Positions 1-12,400 of a stretch of DNA of 64,000 bases are shown here, one piece after another. A program made the position numbers and the translations under genes. Every line of letters begins with the position of its first letter. The stretch's first letter is position 1. Source of the stretch: Gymnothorax reevesii (Eukaryota > Chordata > Actinopteri > Anguilliformes > Muraenidae). The notes under the pieces were generated by a model, which saw only the letters and a list, made by a program, of their open reading frames with translations, did not search any database and was not told the DNA's origin. The stretch is from contig CM056576.1 of the NCBI GenBank assembly GCA_029721435.1, positions 117,231,166-117,295,165 on the forward strand, written 5' to 3'.

Positions 1-310
1 GTCTGAACGAGGTAGCTCTTGACACTCATTGGGGCACTGACCAGCGAAAGCGACCTCATGTAGAGACCACTTCTCTTGATATTCACAAGCACTGGCCACA
101 TTTAGACTGCCCAGAGGGTACTGAAAAACACAGACCTCCTCATGTGGATACCTCAGGAGGTACTGAAAGACTCATTTGTGCTGACAGCCCACCTCTGTCT
201 TTCATCTCTGTTGTCAGAGTCTCAGTCAGTTCGTTTCACACTTCCTCACGGCCGTCAGAAAATTTGTGTCAAGCCTTGGGTCAGCAAATTTGAGTAGTTT
301 ATCTGTGCAG

Positions 311-463
311 GTGGCCTGGGAGGCCTTACAAGAGGAGTTTGGGCGATACGTGTCGGAGAGCAAGGGGAAGGACCGCGATGACATCTTCGACCGGCTCAAG
401 GAGACCGTGAAAGAGGAGAGCATCACCCGGCACAAATGGAACGAGCAGGCGGAGGAGAGCTTG
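311..463 (+). CDS. opa1: OPA1 coding exon a (stalk)
   Basis: 51 codons in phase 0, from [10 protein letters not shown] to WNEQAEESL. The acceptor is gtgcag before 311 and the donor is gtaatg after 463. The open frame seems to run past 463, but the OPA1 match stops exactly at the donor and resumes at 1122 with [10 protein letters not shown]. It is a charged, helical stalk segment. Confidence 0.95.
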
Positions 464-3400
464 GTAATGAAACGGTGTCCAGACTTATCACTATCTATGG
501 AGGGCAAGAACTCTCAATCAGTGAGAAGGCTGAGCATTATCAGTAACCCACAAGCTTGTAGATTATCAGTAACCCACAAGCTTGTAGTTGGTGCTCAGAA
601 TAGCTTATAATATAAATATATATATATAACAACTTCATTTCCCCTGGATGGCAAGGAATATTTTGATTTCGGTGCTAGTTCCCTGCCACAGATGCTTAAT
701 TGTGTGCACATGATAACTCTGAAAAGAACTTGGACTATTTTTCAGTGGTGTCTACAAATGCTGAATCTGCGGATGAATGCATGCTGATTTCATTTTGATG
801 GGCGTTGCACCAAATTGTGGCTTTATTGAGGATTTTCATTTGAAACGTGAAGGGTAAGTCGAAAATCATTTGTCCTGAGCTCTGTGGCGGCGGGGAACAG
901 GGTTGTCATTTTGACAGCAGCTTGTTAATATAGGCGCTCATGTATAGTGAGGAGACCCTGTGAGACGCGGTGCAGACAGGGTCTGATGCAGCGACGGCTT
1001 GTGTAGGGCCCTGGTTCAAACACAATGCTCCCATTGTTCTTGCTTACTTTAAGCGGCCTCCGCTCGGAAGCGAGCCTGTGGGAGAGCCTCGTGAGCCTGT
1101 CGCGCTTCGTGTGTGTTTCAGAGGGTGATTCAGCACAACGCGCTTGAGGACCGCTCCATCGCAGACAAGGCCCAATGGGACGGCGCCATCCACTTCATGG
1201 AGGAAACTCTGCAGGCGCGACTGAAAGACAGTGAGCCTGTTCTCATTAGCGACAGGCCCCTTCACTTTAGAGAGACTGGCTGCAGTCAAAAACATCGGAA
1301 ACCTTTCTTCACTGTGACCGCCACTGTTTCCTAGGTTGATTGACTTAGGCTGACACATAGTTCTCATTAGCTGGGGACAGTGAAAAGGCCTCTAAGAATC
1401 CTCCAAAGTGGTCACAGACTATAGACATTCTTTCTCTTCTCTTCTCTGTCTTACTCTACCTGTTTTTCTAATTCTCTCTCTCTATTTCCCTCTGTCTTTG
1501 TGTCGTCCCCCTATTCTCCTCTTTTCTCACGCTCACCATTGATTTGTAGCTGCAGTTCTGGTTGAACACTGATCAAGAGTGCAATAGTCAGACCCCATTT
1601 GGGAATCGATGACTTCCTCAGTCTGGTTATTTAGACATTACAGCATTCAGGCTGTCTGACTGTCCATACGATAGCTGGCTTCCTCAATCTTTCTGGGTCA
1701 GCCTGGCGTTCACTGCTGTGGAGACTCGCGTTGTGCTGAAGCTGCCTTTCTCCCGCAGCTGAGAAGGTCATCGAGGATATGGTGGGTCCCGGCTGGAAGC
1801 AGAGGTGGATGCACTGGAAGAGCCGCAGTCGGGAGCAGGTTTGACTCGCGCTGCATCAAGTCTTCCTCAGTTTTCTGTTTTTATTAAAGGTCCCCTATTA
1901 TGTCACCAGGTGCACAGCCAGTTAGTTATGATAAGCTATTTCAAAATCTTTCCCCTCTTGACATCACATGGGGAAGTAAGCACCCAGAGGCAAGAAAAAC
2001 TGATCAACTTCAGCCAAGCAGTCAATCAGATTTCATTATTCTGGGTGGTCACTCCCCCTTGTGATGTCAGGAAGGGGAGACTTTGAGCTGGCTCATAATT
2101 GCTAATTAGCTGTACAGCTGGTGGCGTAATAGGGGACCTTTTAAAGCAAGAAAATTATATTTCTGCAAGTGTAGGGTGTACAGCCGAAGCATTTTTTGCA
2201 ATTATATACTGGACCTTATCCCAATCAGAGGAATTATTTGAGACATGTAAAAGAGAAATAAGACCGCATTTCAAGCATTTGCGATAGGGAACTACTGAAG
2301 TGTTTCTTACTGCTCAGTCTGTGCAGTAATCAATGTTCTTTTCTCACTGTTCTCTCAGTGGGCTGTGAGCTGTGCTCTGTGAGATTTACAGAGTGCACTG
2401 TATTCACTTAGCCTGCTCTTGACTTGCAGCATGTCCGCAATGAGACCAAAAAAGAGCTGGAGCGCATGCTGAAGCTGAATGAGGACCACGCCGCTTACCT
2501 GGCTAACGATGAGGTCACCACCGTGCGCAAGAACTTGGAGGCTCGGAGGGTGGAGGTGGACCCCAACCTGGTCAGTATCTGCAGGACCACCCAGCCCTCG
2601 GTCTGGAGAAATGTTCATTCAGAGTTGCCTTGGCCTAGGTCTTCCATAATGTTGTCAGGGTTACCTAGCCGTAGGGTTAGATGGTTCAGGTACTGTGGTG
2701 TTTATAAGGTAAACCAGCCTTTATCCTCGAGGGACCATAGTGTATTCAGGGCTATTTAGTCATAGTTTTGGAGGGTTATATTCTGCTGGTCTACTCTGGC
2801 CTTTTCTTGGCAGACAATATGTCAACTGATCTTCTCAACCCTTGTCCTAGAGGGGGCCATAGTGCATACAGGGCTATTTAACCATTCTTCTGGAGGGTCA
2901 TATACTGCTGGTCTGCTCTGGCCTTGTTCTCGTCAGCCAAACGTCTACTGGTCTACCCAACTTCTGTCCTGGATGGCCATCGTGTCTGCAGAGCAGCTCC
3001 AATCTAAAGCATTCGCCTGCTGGTCTTTGTGTTCGATGCTAATAAGCCTCCGTCTGTTGGCTCAAAGCATGAGCCTGGACTCGGGCCGAATCTCACACAC
3101 TCGGGCAGGAACTGTGTGATCGATTAATAGTTCAAAGAGCACAGAGCCCATCTGCGCTTTTCCTGACATCACGTTGCTACTGCTGCGTTTCGTTTCTCTG
3201 CAGATAAAGGACACCTGGCACCAGCTGTACCGGCGGCACTTCCTCCAGAGGGCACTGTCTCACTGTAACCTGTGCAGGAGGGGTTTTCATTACTACCAGA
3301 GGGGCTATCAGGACTCGGAGGTGAGGCGCACAGTTTGAGCCCCATTCATCACTCATGCTCTTCCTGCTTATCTGGCTGGAGTTCCTGCCTGTTTCAGTTG

Positions 3401-6400
3401 TTGAACTTCAAAGATGAGTTCAACTGGCGAAACTGTCTGGGTCAGACCTGTTACACGTAAAGTTCAATGAGTTTAACATCTTTCTCCCATATGGCACCCT
3501 TAGAACAGACTTCAGTGCTTGAGCAAGTGCAGTCCTGTGAATTTCTGCACATCCACAGCAGGTTAATATTAGTGTTTACACCGTTTTCCAGCTTGTAGCC
3601 AGGAGCTAAACTCTAGTTACTGTTTTGTTGTAACAACAGTAACGTGCTGTCTGCAAGGAGAAGGAACTGGAAGTGCTAGTCATTTATTATTGAAATGGGT
3701 GAACACCCCTCCCTCCTTTGCCTCTATCAACCCCCCCCCCCCCACCCAGGTGTAGCATTATCACAAATCTGGATTCATCCCAATTGAAGGTTAAAGCGTG
3801 TGCTGTGCATCAGCGGGCTTGGATGTGAGTGGGTGTTGGAGAGGCTGTGTGAGTAAGCGTGTTTGCATTATTTCGTGCTCTTCTGTAGCTGAATTGCGAC
3901 GACGTCGTCCTCTTCTGGCGCATTCAGAGAACGCTGGCTATCACGGCTAACACCCTCAGACAGCAGCTCACCAATGCAGAAGGTACGGGTGGGGAGGGCC
4001 GATCTGTGGACAGATCTGGGATCAGCTACTTTGCGTGTGTAGCACAAAAGGCGACAACGCGCCATTATTAACATTCCATTGTGGTCATCGTTAGTGCTAT
4101 AACATTTGTCTACTTTCACAAGTTGTTGTTGTATCAAAAATGATACTTGCAGCCCCTAAAAATATGCTTTCATTCTGCTGGTCAAGCCAAGACTGTTTGA
4201 AATACGAAAATCTAGCTAACTTAACGGCCCAAGTTTCGTTTTTGAGGAATTACCTGGATGGGTTAGTAATTCTGAAAGGCTCCACGCTCCTTTTTCACCG
4301 GAGCAAACGTTTAGCATTCAGCTATTTCTCATAACAAATTCAGCATATTCTGGATTTGGCCTTTAAACTGGGTCACAGAGCAATAAAAAAAACACTAGTG
4401 CTTGCAAGCTTATGGGAAAGTGAGTGTCCACATTGTTTATGAATATAGCAGTCGTGTAACTCATGACTGTATGAAGTGGCCAGATCTCGTTGAGTGTGGT
4501 TGACTGGCAGACTCAACACGGCCGCGGCTGACAGGACAGCTGAGCTTGGTTATGGCTGAGGAGACGGTTGTGGTTGTGGTTGCGGCTGACCGTTGTTTTC
4601 ATGGTCCCACAGTGCGCCGTCTGGAGAAGAACGTGAAGGAGGTTCTTGAGGACTTCGCCGAAGACCCGGAGAAGAAGAACCAGCTCATCACGGGCAGGAG
4701 GGTGCAGCTGGCCGAGGACCTCAGTGAGTTCCCCCCGCTGAGCTCTGGGCTCTGATCCGACTGATCAAATTTAACACGATAAACACCAGCCTCAACAATA
4801 CAACTCGTCACCTTTCAGTTGCTTAACCTGCTTATCATAAATGTGCTATTATTTTGATTATCGCAATGAATTATTGAGAATATTACAGATTCTTGCTAGT
4901 AGTGTGAGTTTTATCAGTGGAAGAGTGTGTGCCTGTGGGTTTGGGTTTGTGTAGCTACATTTGTGAGAACCCCGCTCTGGAGAGACCACTTATGTTGAGG
5001 ACATTTGAGGTGGTCCTTGCGGAGGATTATCGAGGATCAGAGCTAATTGGTTAAAATTGGGATTACAGTTTCAGTTGTGGTAAGGTTAAGGTTATTGTTA
5101 GGGTTATGCACAATGTGGTTATGGTTATAGTTTGGTAAAGGCTGTACAATGTACAGATTAAATGTAAGTCAATGCAATGTCCTCAGAAGTATAGCTATAC
5201 AAGTGTTGTTTGCTTGTGTGTGTGTGTGTGTGTGTGTTTGTTTGTTCATTTTTTTTCTATTGGGAAGTGAGAACATTTTTGCTTGTCCTCACATCCATGA
5301 AGGCAAATTGTGACTTGTTAGTGAAGGTTAGGGGTAAGGTAAGTGTTAGGGGTAGCTTAAGGGTTGAGGAAGGGTTTGGGTTAGGCAAGCGTTGCTTATT
5401 GTTAAGATTAAGGAAAGTCTGTTGAGACGCACACAGAATGGATCGAGGTTGTGAGTCAATGTACTGTCCTCACAAGGATGGAAGTACAGGTGTGTGCGTG
5501 CGCATGTGCCCAGTGGGGGGGTCCTCCTAGCTTGCTGTGCATGCACCTGCTCGGTCTCTCCCACGTCTTTTCATGGTCATTTCTTTTTTAAATGTTTGCG
5601 TGTTGGGGATGCTGATTGGGTGTTGATAACAGCTGTGCTTAATCCTTGGGTTCATATAATTCGGCCTTAACTGAAGTTGGCAATTTTTGTCAAAGACCCC
5701 CGCCCCTGTGCTGCAGCCTTCAACTGCTGATGGTCTTTTACTGAGGTGTACCTGGTAAGCAACCTCTTTCTGTCATATCATTTGTCCAGTCCAGTCAAAT
5801 GATGTAGCTTAATTATGTCCACTCCCTTTTTCATGTTCTCCAGATGAAGTTGGGATCCGTGTATGGATGGGCCATATTAAAAGAAAGAAAGAATAGCTTA
5901 ATTTTCTGAGGCAGGCAGAATGTGTTTTGTTATTATTATTAATATGAATGAATAATAATTCATGATTCATGACCCCTTCGGATTTGTCAGAATTTTTTTT
6001 CTGTTGGTAGATGTATGTTAGAAACAAACAAAAATCACATTTTGTATCTGTATTGGGGATTGCTTTTTTTTTTTTAGGTTGTCCTGGAATATTAGGGTCA
6101 AAATCAGCCAAAATGGCAAAATCACCAAAATTAGGTTTTTGAATTCTTGTATTTCTGTGCCACCTAAGTGAGCCAAATTGATTTTCATTTGTGCAAGTCT
6201 ATCAGGTATGGACTCTCCAAAAATTTTAGTGGCTGACTTGGGGGGCAGCCCATAGGTGGCGCTGAAAATCACTACTTTTTGTTATTTTATACACTTTCCC
6301 AGAGGTTCTGTGACTTGACAGTCAGCCAAGGTATTTTATGTATGTCATGATAGGTTAGGACCTCTTACTTTGATTTGGATGTAAATTACGGCGGCTGACT

Positions 6401-9400
6401 TAATTCGCACAAGTATAGGGGGCGCTTTTCCCGCTGAAAGGTGAAATTACCACATTTGCACACTGCAATTTCTCCATTTCGCCGTAATCAAAAGTGATAA
6501 AATATGGCTCATGTTGACACTTAGTACCTCCTAGTGTCAGTGGTAAAGAGAGTTTCCTGGCTGGCTCTTAATAATAAATCAAACCAGTGCAACAAATCAC
6601 AACTACCTGCCTTTACATTAAGAACCCGCTCGGCCTAACCCATTGGGGATGCAGTGATTGAAAGCCGAACAGATCGTCTGCTGCATGGACTGGGATTCAG
6701 AGCATGTTTCTCACTTTCTTTTTGGCGCAATTTAGCAGATTTTTTCAAAATGGAGGATTTTTTTTTTTTTAATTGGACGCGGAGGGGTCTTCTGGGGCAG
6801 GCAGGGATGCTAACCAGCTAATTTTTTTTATAGCCTTATTTGGAGCTTGTACAAGCACATGTTTTGTGCATCTGGTGCAATAAAGTGAAAATGTGAGGAG
6901 GTTTCTAAGAACTCGGTAATGAGTCTGTAAATTAAATCTCTGGTACTAGGGGTAAGTGAGCTTTGGGTTCCATGTGACCACCAAAATTGCACAACATCCT
7001 CCCAGAGGGGTGTCAGGATGTCTCGACGAGCACGTTCCTAAAATAAGTGACCCGCTGCCCGGAGGCAGTTGGGCTGGTGTGTTTTTATGTTCGACTGCTG
7101 ATGACACAGGATGTGGTTTTGTTTGGCGAGCAGCCAGTCTCCTCTGAGCGGGGTGGTTCGGGGGGGTGGGTGGGTGCTTAACGCTGGTGAGTCACACAGT
7201 CCAGCCAGCTCTGGTAGCTATCCAGGCACAACGCGGATTCGAGGGCGACCTGCTGCTCCGCGCTGGCTATTTAATCATCGGTGACGCCGATGCTGCAAAA
7301 GTAGTAAATAAGATGGGCGCCTGGATGCTGCTTTTTGTGGGTGTGCTAATATAGACAAGTCCAGGCAAGCTGGGAAAAACAGCCCTCATGCCTTTTCGTA
7401 ATAATTGGTGATTGTAACAGTCATGGTTTAACCCTTTGAAGTGTTTTTTTTTTTTTTTTTAATGCCTTTTCAAAAGTCTATAGCCAGGCTATCGAGCTCC
7501 AACATTTCAATGACCAGTAGCGATTGCTGCCTCACAAATTGAATGTTCAGGTCCATGGGATTCAAGTCACGTATTCCTGACCTTGTACCTTAAAGGGTCA
7601 GTAATGACGGGAAACGGTGAGACCCGATGAAGCCTCAAAGGAAATCCTAGTGTTCAATTCAGGCTTTGTCTAAACTGGCAGACGTGTTCAGCGGTTGAGC
7701 CTTTGTGAGCTTGCACAGGGGTTGAAGTCCAGAATCCTGTCTATAGTCTTGCTTAAGCCTCTGGCAGCAGTCGGGCGGCTGGCCTTCCCGTAAGCCCCTA
7801 CGGCTCCCGGCGTCGGACGCCAGCTGCCTGCCCACCTTTATAGAATGCCAGTTTGCGTTGTCTGTTCCTCCATAATGCCGCCAGATAAAACTCAAAAGAG
7901 CGGGCGGGTGGGCAGGAATTCCCGGGCCTGCCAGGGCAAGGTGACAGGAGGAGACCCCCTGAAGCGCCATGTTCCTGTTGAGGGGTCAGGCGGGCTGTGC
8001 CAGCCTGTTGGCTTTCGGCAGATGGCCGCCCTCCAGGGACAAAAGGGAAGTCGAATAGGGCAGTCGGCATGCCCAGGCATGCCCCTTCGCAGACAAAGGT
8101 GATAAAGCATGAAGGCCTTTTCACAGAGAAGAGCCGCAACCAGCTCAATTTTCAACTTACTTTCCTAGAGGCATATTTACATCTCAGGTCTATTTTTATG
8201 CTGGTAAATGCGCATTATTGAGTGTAATAAGACCAGTGCAGTGCAATGACCCTTTTACGATAACCCACCATGCATAGCGCGGACGTTCAGTTTCCGGTTG
8301 ACACTCGCAGTGGCCACAATAAGCGATCCAGACAAAACTATTGGGTAAAAAGAGAAATGCTATAGTGGATGTTTTTGCACAACAGTTGGCTGTGTGAATT
8401 CCTCCGGTCAAGATAAAGTGAGAGAAGTGAAAAGATGGTATTATTCATATCCATTGAAATTTAGCTGTATTGGTTTTAAATTTTCAGTAAAACACTTTAA
8501 CAGTCAGCAATTAAAACATTTAAACAAAGCATTGGATGACAAAAATCTTCTCAAACTATGGCTGTCTGTGATTCCATCAGTGGACACTATCCAAGTCCAG
8601 CAAAATCTGCTCTGAACATTTCATTGGGGGTAGGACAAGCTTTTATTTATTTGTCTATTAGTGTTTTTCTCATCCCAAATTACCCAAGTTATGAATTCCT
8701 TTCCTGACAACAGACATTTCCTTGTTTAATCGCCCTTGTAAATGGGCAAAAATAGGTGGTGACCAAGTTGGCTAGCTAGCCAGTGTTGGTGAAAAGTTCT
8801 CTGTGCCCGTTCAGTTTGCAACTGAGCCAGCCAACCAGCTAACTAACGAGCTTGGCTTCTGTAAGATTTCCAGAGCTTGCTTTCGGTTCATCAACGCTTA
8901 TGGGATTGTCATTCGAATGAAGTGAGTAAGCATTTCTGACTGGCTAGAAAGCATTTACTGCCCTCTTTGTTCTTTTCCCGTGGCAGCTCATGTGGAGCCT
9001 AAGCGGCAATATTTTAACAAGTAGGGCTGAAAATGGCAAATGACACCAGAAAAGTTTCTTTTAGTTGGCTGGCTAGCTATATATGATGTTAGCCACCAGG
9101 GCTAACTTGTCAACAAATGATACGGCTGTCAATCAGATATTAGCTCATATGTCTGACTGAACTGAGGCGCAGATCTTATTGGTGTACAAATTACAAAACG
9201 CTCTTCCTCTAGCAATTGCATGTTGCTTGGTGGCGTAAAAGCGGCTATTAACGTGAATATCTTTACACAACTGTCCCCACGTTATTTGCCAGTTATTTGG
9301 GTGGCTAAATTGGCTTATCATTGCCCAAAATGTGTCTGTTTACTTTTGTGGTGATGGACTATCACTCGCTAGAAACTGAGCATGAAAGAGCATGAGAGCA

Positions 9401-12400
9401 GGAGACTTGGGACTGTGTTGAGGCGAATATTTTGACATTGACAAAGTTGTTACATTTACCATCTACTGCTTTATATGGGGGATTAAAATGAATAATGAAT
9501 ATGAAAGGACTTTCAGTTGTAATTTGAGGATATTTAATACTGAAATGGCTTAATGGCATCAGAATATTACCTACTTTTACTGAAAAACCCTTTTCATAAT
9601 TGGTCCGCTTCAAAGGATCAGAGGTAATTGGCTGAGCACACTAGTGAATGCACTGGTAAACTCAGGAACAGTGTAGGCTTGGAAGAGCGCGGTAACTGTG
9701 GTGGTTGGCTGAAGGACTCTTTGCCTGTTGAAGGAACGTCCATTCGCAAGAGGCGGTTGGACCAAGAACAGGCAGCAGCAGGTAGCTACATCTGTGTCCG
9801 TGTCAAATGTTAAGAGAAGACTTCAGAGTGTTTACCACAAGATGTTAATTGATAAGCTTCAAAATCAGAAAGTTTGACTGAGTACATCTGAAAAGCCAGT
9901 GCTGTTCAGGAGTACCGCCCTATGGATGGATTAGACTAAGGTAATCTTGTGCCAAAATGATTTTAACCACCTTTTATCAGTCAAAAAACTCTTGGAATAA
10001 GTTAAATGGATGAAAGTCGTAATATGGGATCTTTAACAATAACCACTCAATTTATTGTTGTCAGTATGTCCAATTACTGAGCCCCTAAAACTGGGGGTTG
10101 CTTTGAATAAAAATGGTTGTAATTCCTATACAGCTCATGCTTCGTTCTTGGTAAAACCATTAATGCTGAAAGTCTATCCTTCGAACACAGCCTGATTGAT
10201 TCTTTTCAAATCCGTTGTTGTGGTAAGCAGAGCCAAAATGATTTTGTGTCACTGTCCAAATTATTATGAACCCCACTCCATATGTCTCACAAGGGTTGAA
10301 GCCAGTATTCGCCCGACAAACTGAAGCACCCTTTTTTTCCTGTTTGTTCTTTTCTTTGAGACTTTTCATTAAACAATCCTTCTCGAACAGGTGACTAAAT
10401 TGGTGCTAGGTGACTTCACTGGCGAACGTGACCGAACAAGCTGGCTGACCGCCTTTCCCTCCTGAACTTTTCACGTCCAGAACGTGTCATTCGCGGAATA
10501 GTTTGGGGGCATTGAAGCCCCACCCAGAGCAATTGTCCCTGCACGTCTTTACAAGCAGGTGAGAGGCTGAAGTGCGAAGCAGAAAGGGCTGCTGCAAGGC
10601 CAGAATTTGATACGGGCCGCTCAAAGGCCCACAGAGGCGGTGCTCAGCAACGCAGGTGTCTGAGGGTGAACCGGGATGCGGGGTGTCTTACCTGTCTGTT
10701 GTGAGACGGGTGAATTCCAGGCACTTCAGCAGACAAAGGTGAAAATGCGGCCCCTGGGGCCTTCTTGTGCGTGGAGTACGTCCGCACTGGGCTGGCTTGC
10801 GTACCGCAGGCTGGGGTATTCAGAGGGGGGTTCGGGGGTGGGGTTTGTGGACGGGTTGTTGCGCTGTGTATAAGCTTGGCGCATAGATCCAGTTAAGCCC
10901 TGCCTGGGGGTGTCTGATTCTCCAGTCTCAAAGCAGAAGTGTTTGGCAGAAGAAAAAAGGGTCTGTTATTGTGCTAGGTTGCTACTAGCATGCATTGCAT
11001 TAAATGGATTCTTCAAGATTTTTTTTTTTTTTTTAATTGGGCATGGGTTCTTAAAACATTTTTAACAATGCAGCCCTAACTGTACGTCATGTTGAGTTAG
11101 CAGTAAACGATGACATGTCGTTTATTATGCAGAAATAGTTGCACGAGTAAGTGGTGTATACGGTCCTGTGGGAAGCGGAGGTACATTAATGCTAGTTGTC
11201 GTCAGGCTGATATTTGGAAATACTTCGTAGTTGTGCATTTATCAGAAATTAATGCACACCCTTATAGCGTCTTTCAACCAATCACTATTAAGTATTAGTT
11301 CAATGAGAAATTAAATTGTTTTGTGCTTGTCTGACTGCTTTTTAAGGGCTGACGTTTGGATGGGTTTGTTGTTTAAAGCAGCAGTTTACTCCAAAGCGGC
11401 TTGTGTAGTGAGCTACCCTGTTCGACATTCACCATGAGCTCATTAAGCCTGTGGGGGATTTTTAAGCGTGTTTATAATGCAGGGGGAGGTAAGAGCCTGT
11501 AGGGGAGAAGCGGTGTGTAAATGAGAGAGACCTTGACTCTGTGCTGGCCCATCCTCCCAGCAGCGCACGGTGCGTGTAAAAACTCTTCCCCCTCCGTCTC
11601 CGTAAACAGTTTACCTGAGCTCCACGCCTCCATTCGCCCCTGGGAGTGTTTAAGGCGCAGGCCTGCTGGTGTACGTCAGGCCCCCGCTCGTCGCGCTCCA
11701 AAGCGCTGAAAACGCTCAGACGAGCCGGCAGTTTGCATCCGCCGGAGATCTTTCAGGCATGGAAGGGGGGTGGAGGGCGGGTTATCGATTATCAGACATG
11801 AAGCATGCCAGACGAGCCGGGAGAGCAGGGGTAGAGGGGGGAGGAGGGGCGGGGGGGGGCTGGATCTGAGGTCTGCTTTAAGGCCCGGAACATTCCGCCC
11901 TGCCCCTGCTCTCCATGTGCAGTCAGCGCCTCGGTGTGATGGATGGCAGGCGGGCTGTACTGGCCTCCTATTAATCTGGCCCCGGCAGCGCTTTATCAAG
12001 TGCAGTCCCACAGTCTCCGCTCAGGTGCTTGCTGCTCTCGCCCGCAGGCTGGATGCGAATCGCAGCTCTCCTTCCCCATCGCTAGCGAACAAGAGGGAGC
12101 AGTCAGCCGCATGATATAGCAGCTAAAGATCTGAGCTTGTTAGCAGGAGGCTACAGGTTCCGCTCCCTGCTGGGAATGGCATGAGCTGGCTTCTGCCCAA
12201 ACCAAGCTTGCTCAGTACTTGTAAAAATTGTTTGCTGTGTAGCTTTCCCTGAGTACTGGTCTCTGAAGCACATATATTATCTGGTATCATCAGAATATCC
12301 CAACAGCTTAGCTCATGGTTCACTGAGTGTTAAACTGATGATGAGTGAGACCATTATATTTTGTTAGCTTTTTTTGTACCTATGAATTACAACTACTTGA

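Noticed and set aside
1..310. A further upstream OPA1 exon
   Set aside because: No stretch matches the OPA1 region expected before VAWEALQ, and no acceptor-donor pair encloses an open OPA1-like frame. This is intron.
4955..5510. Interstitial telomere repeats
   Set aside because: GGTTAGGG-like words are irregular and embedded in a known type of fish interspersed repeat with TG runs.
11676..12114. Overlapping 111- and 114-codon frames on both strands
   Set aside because: Typical of GC-rich noncoding DNA; no homology and no splice context linking to OPA1.
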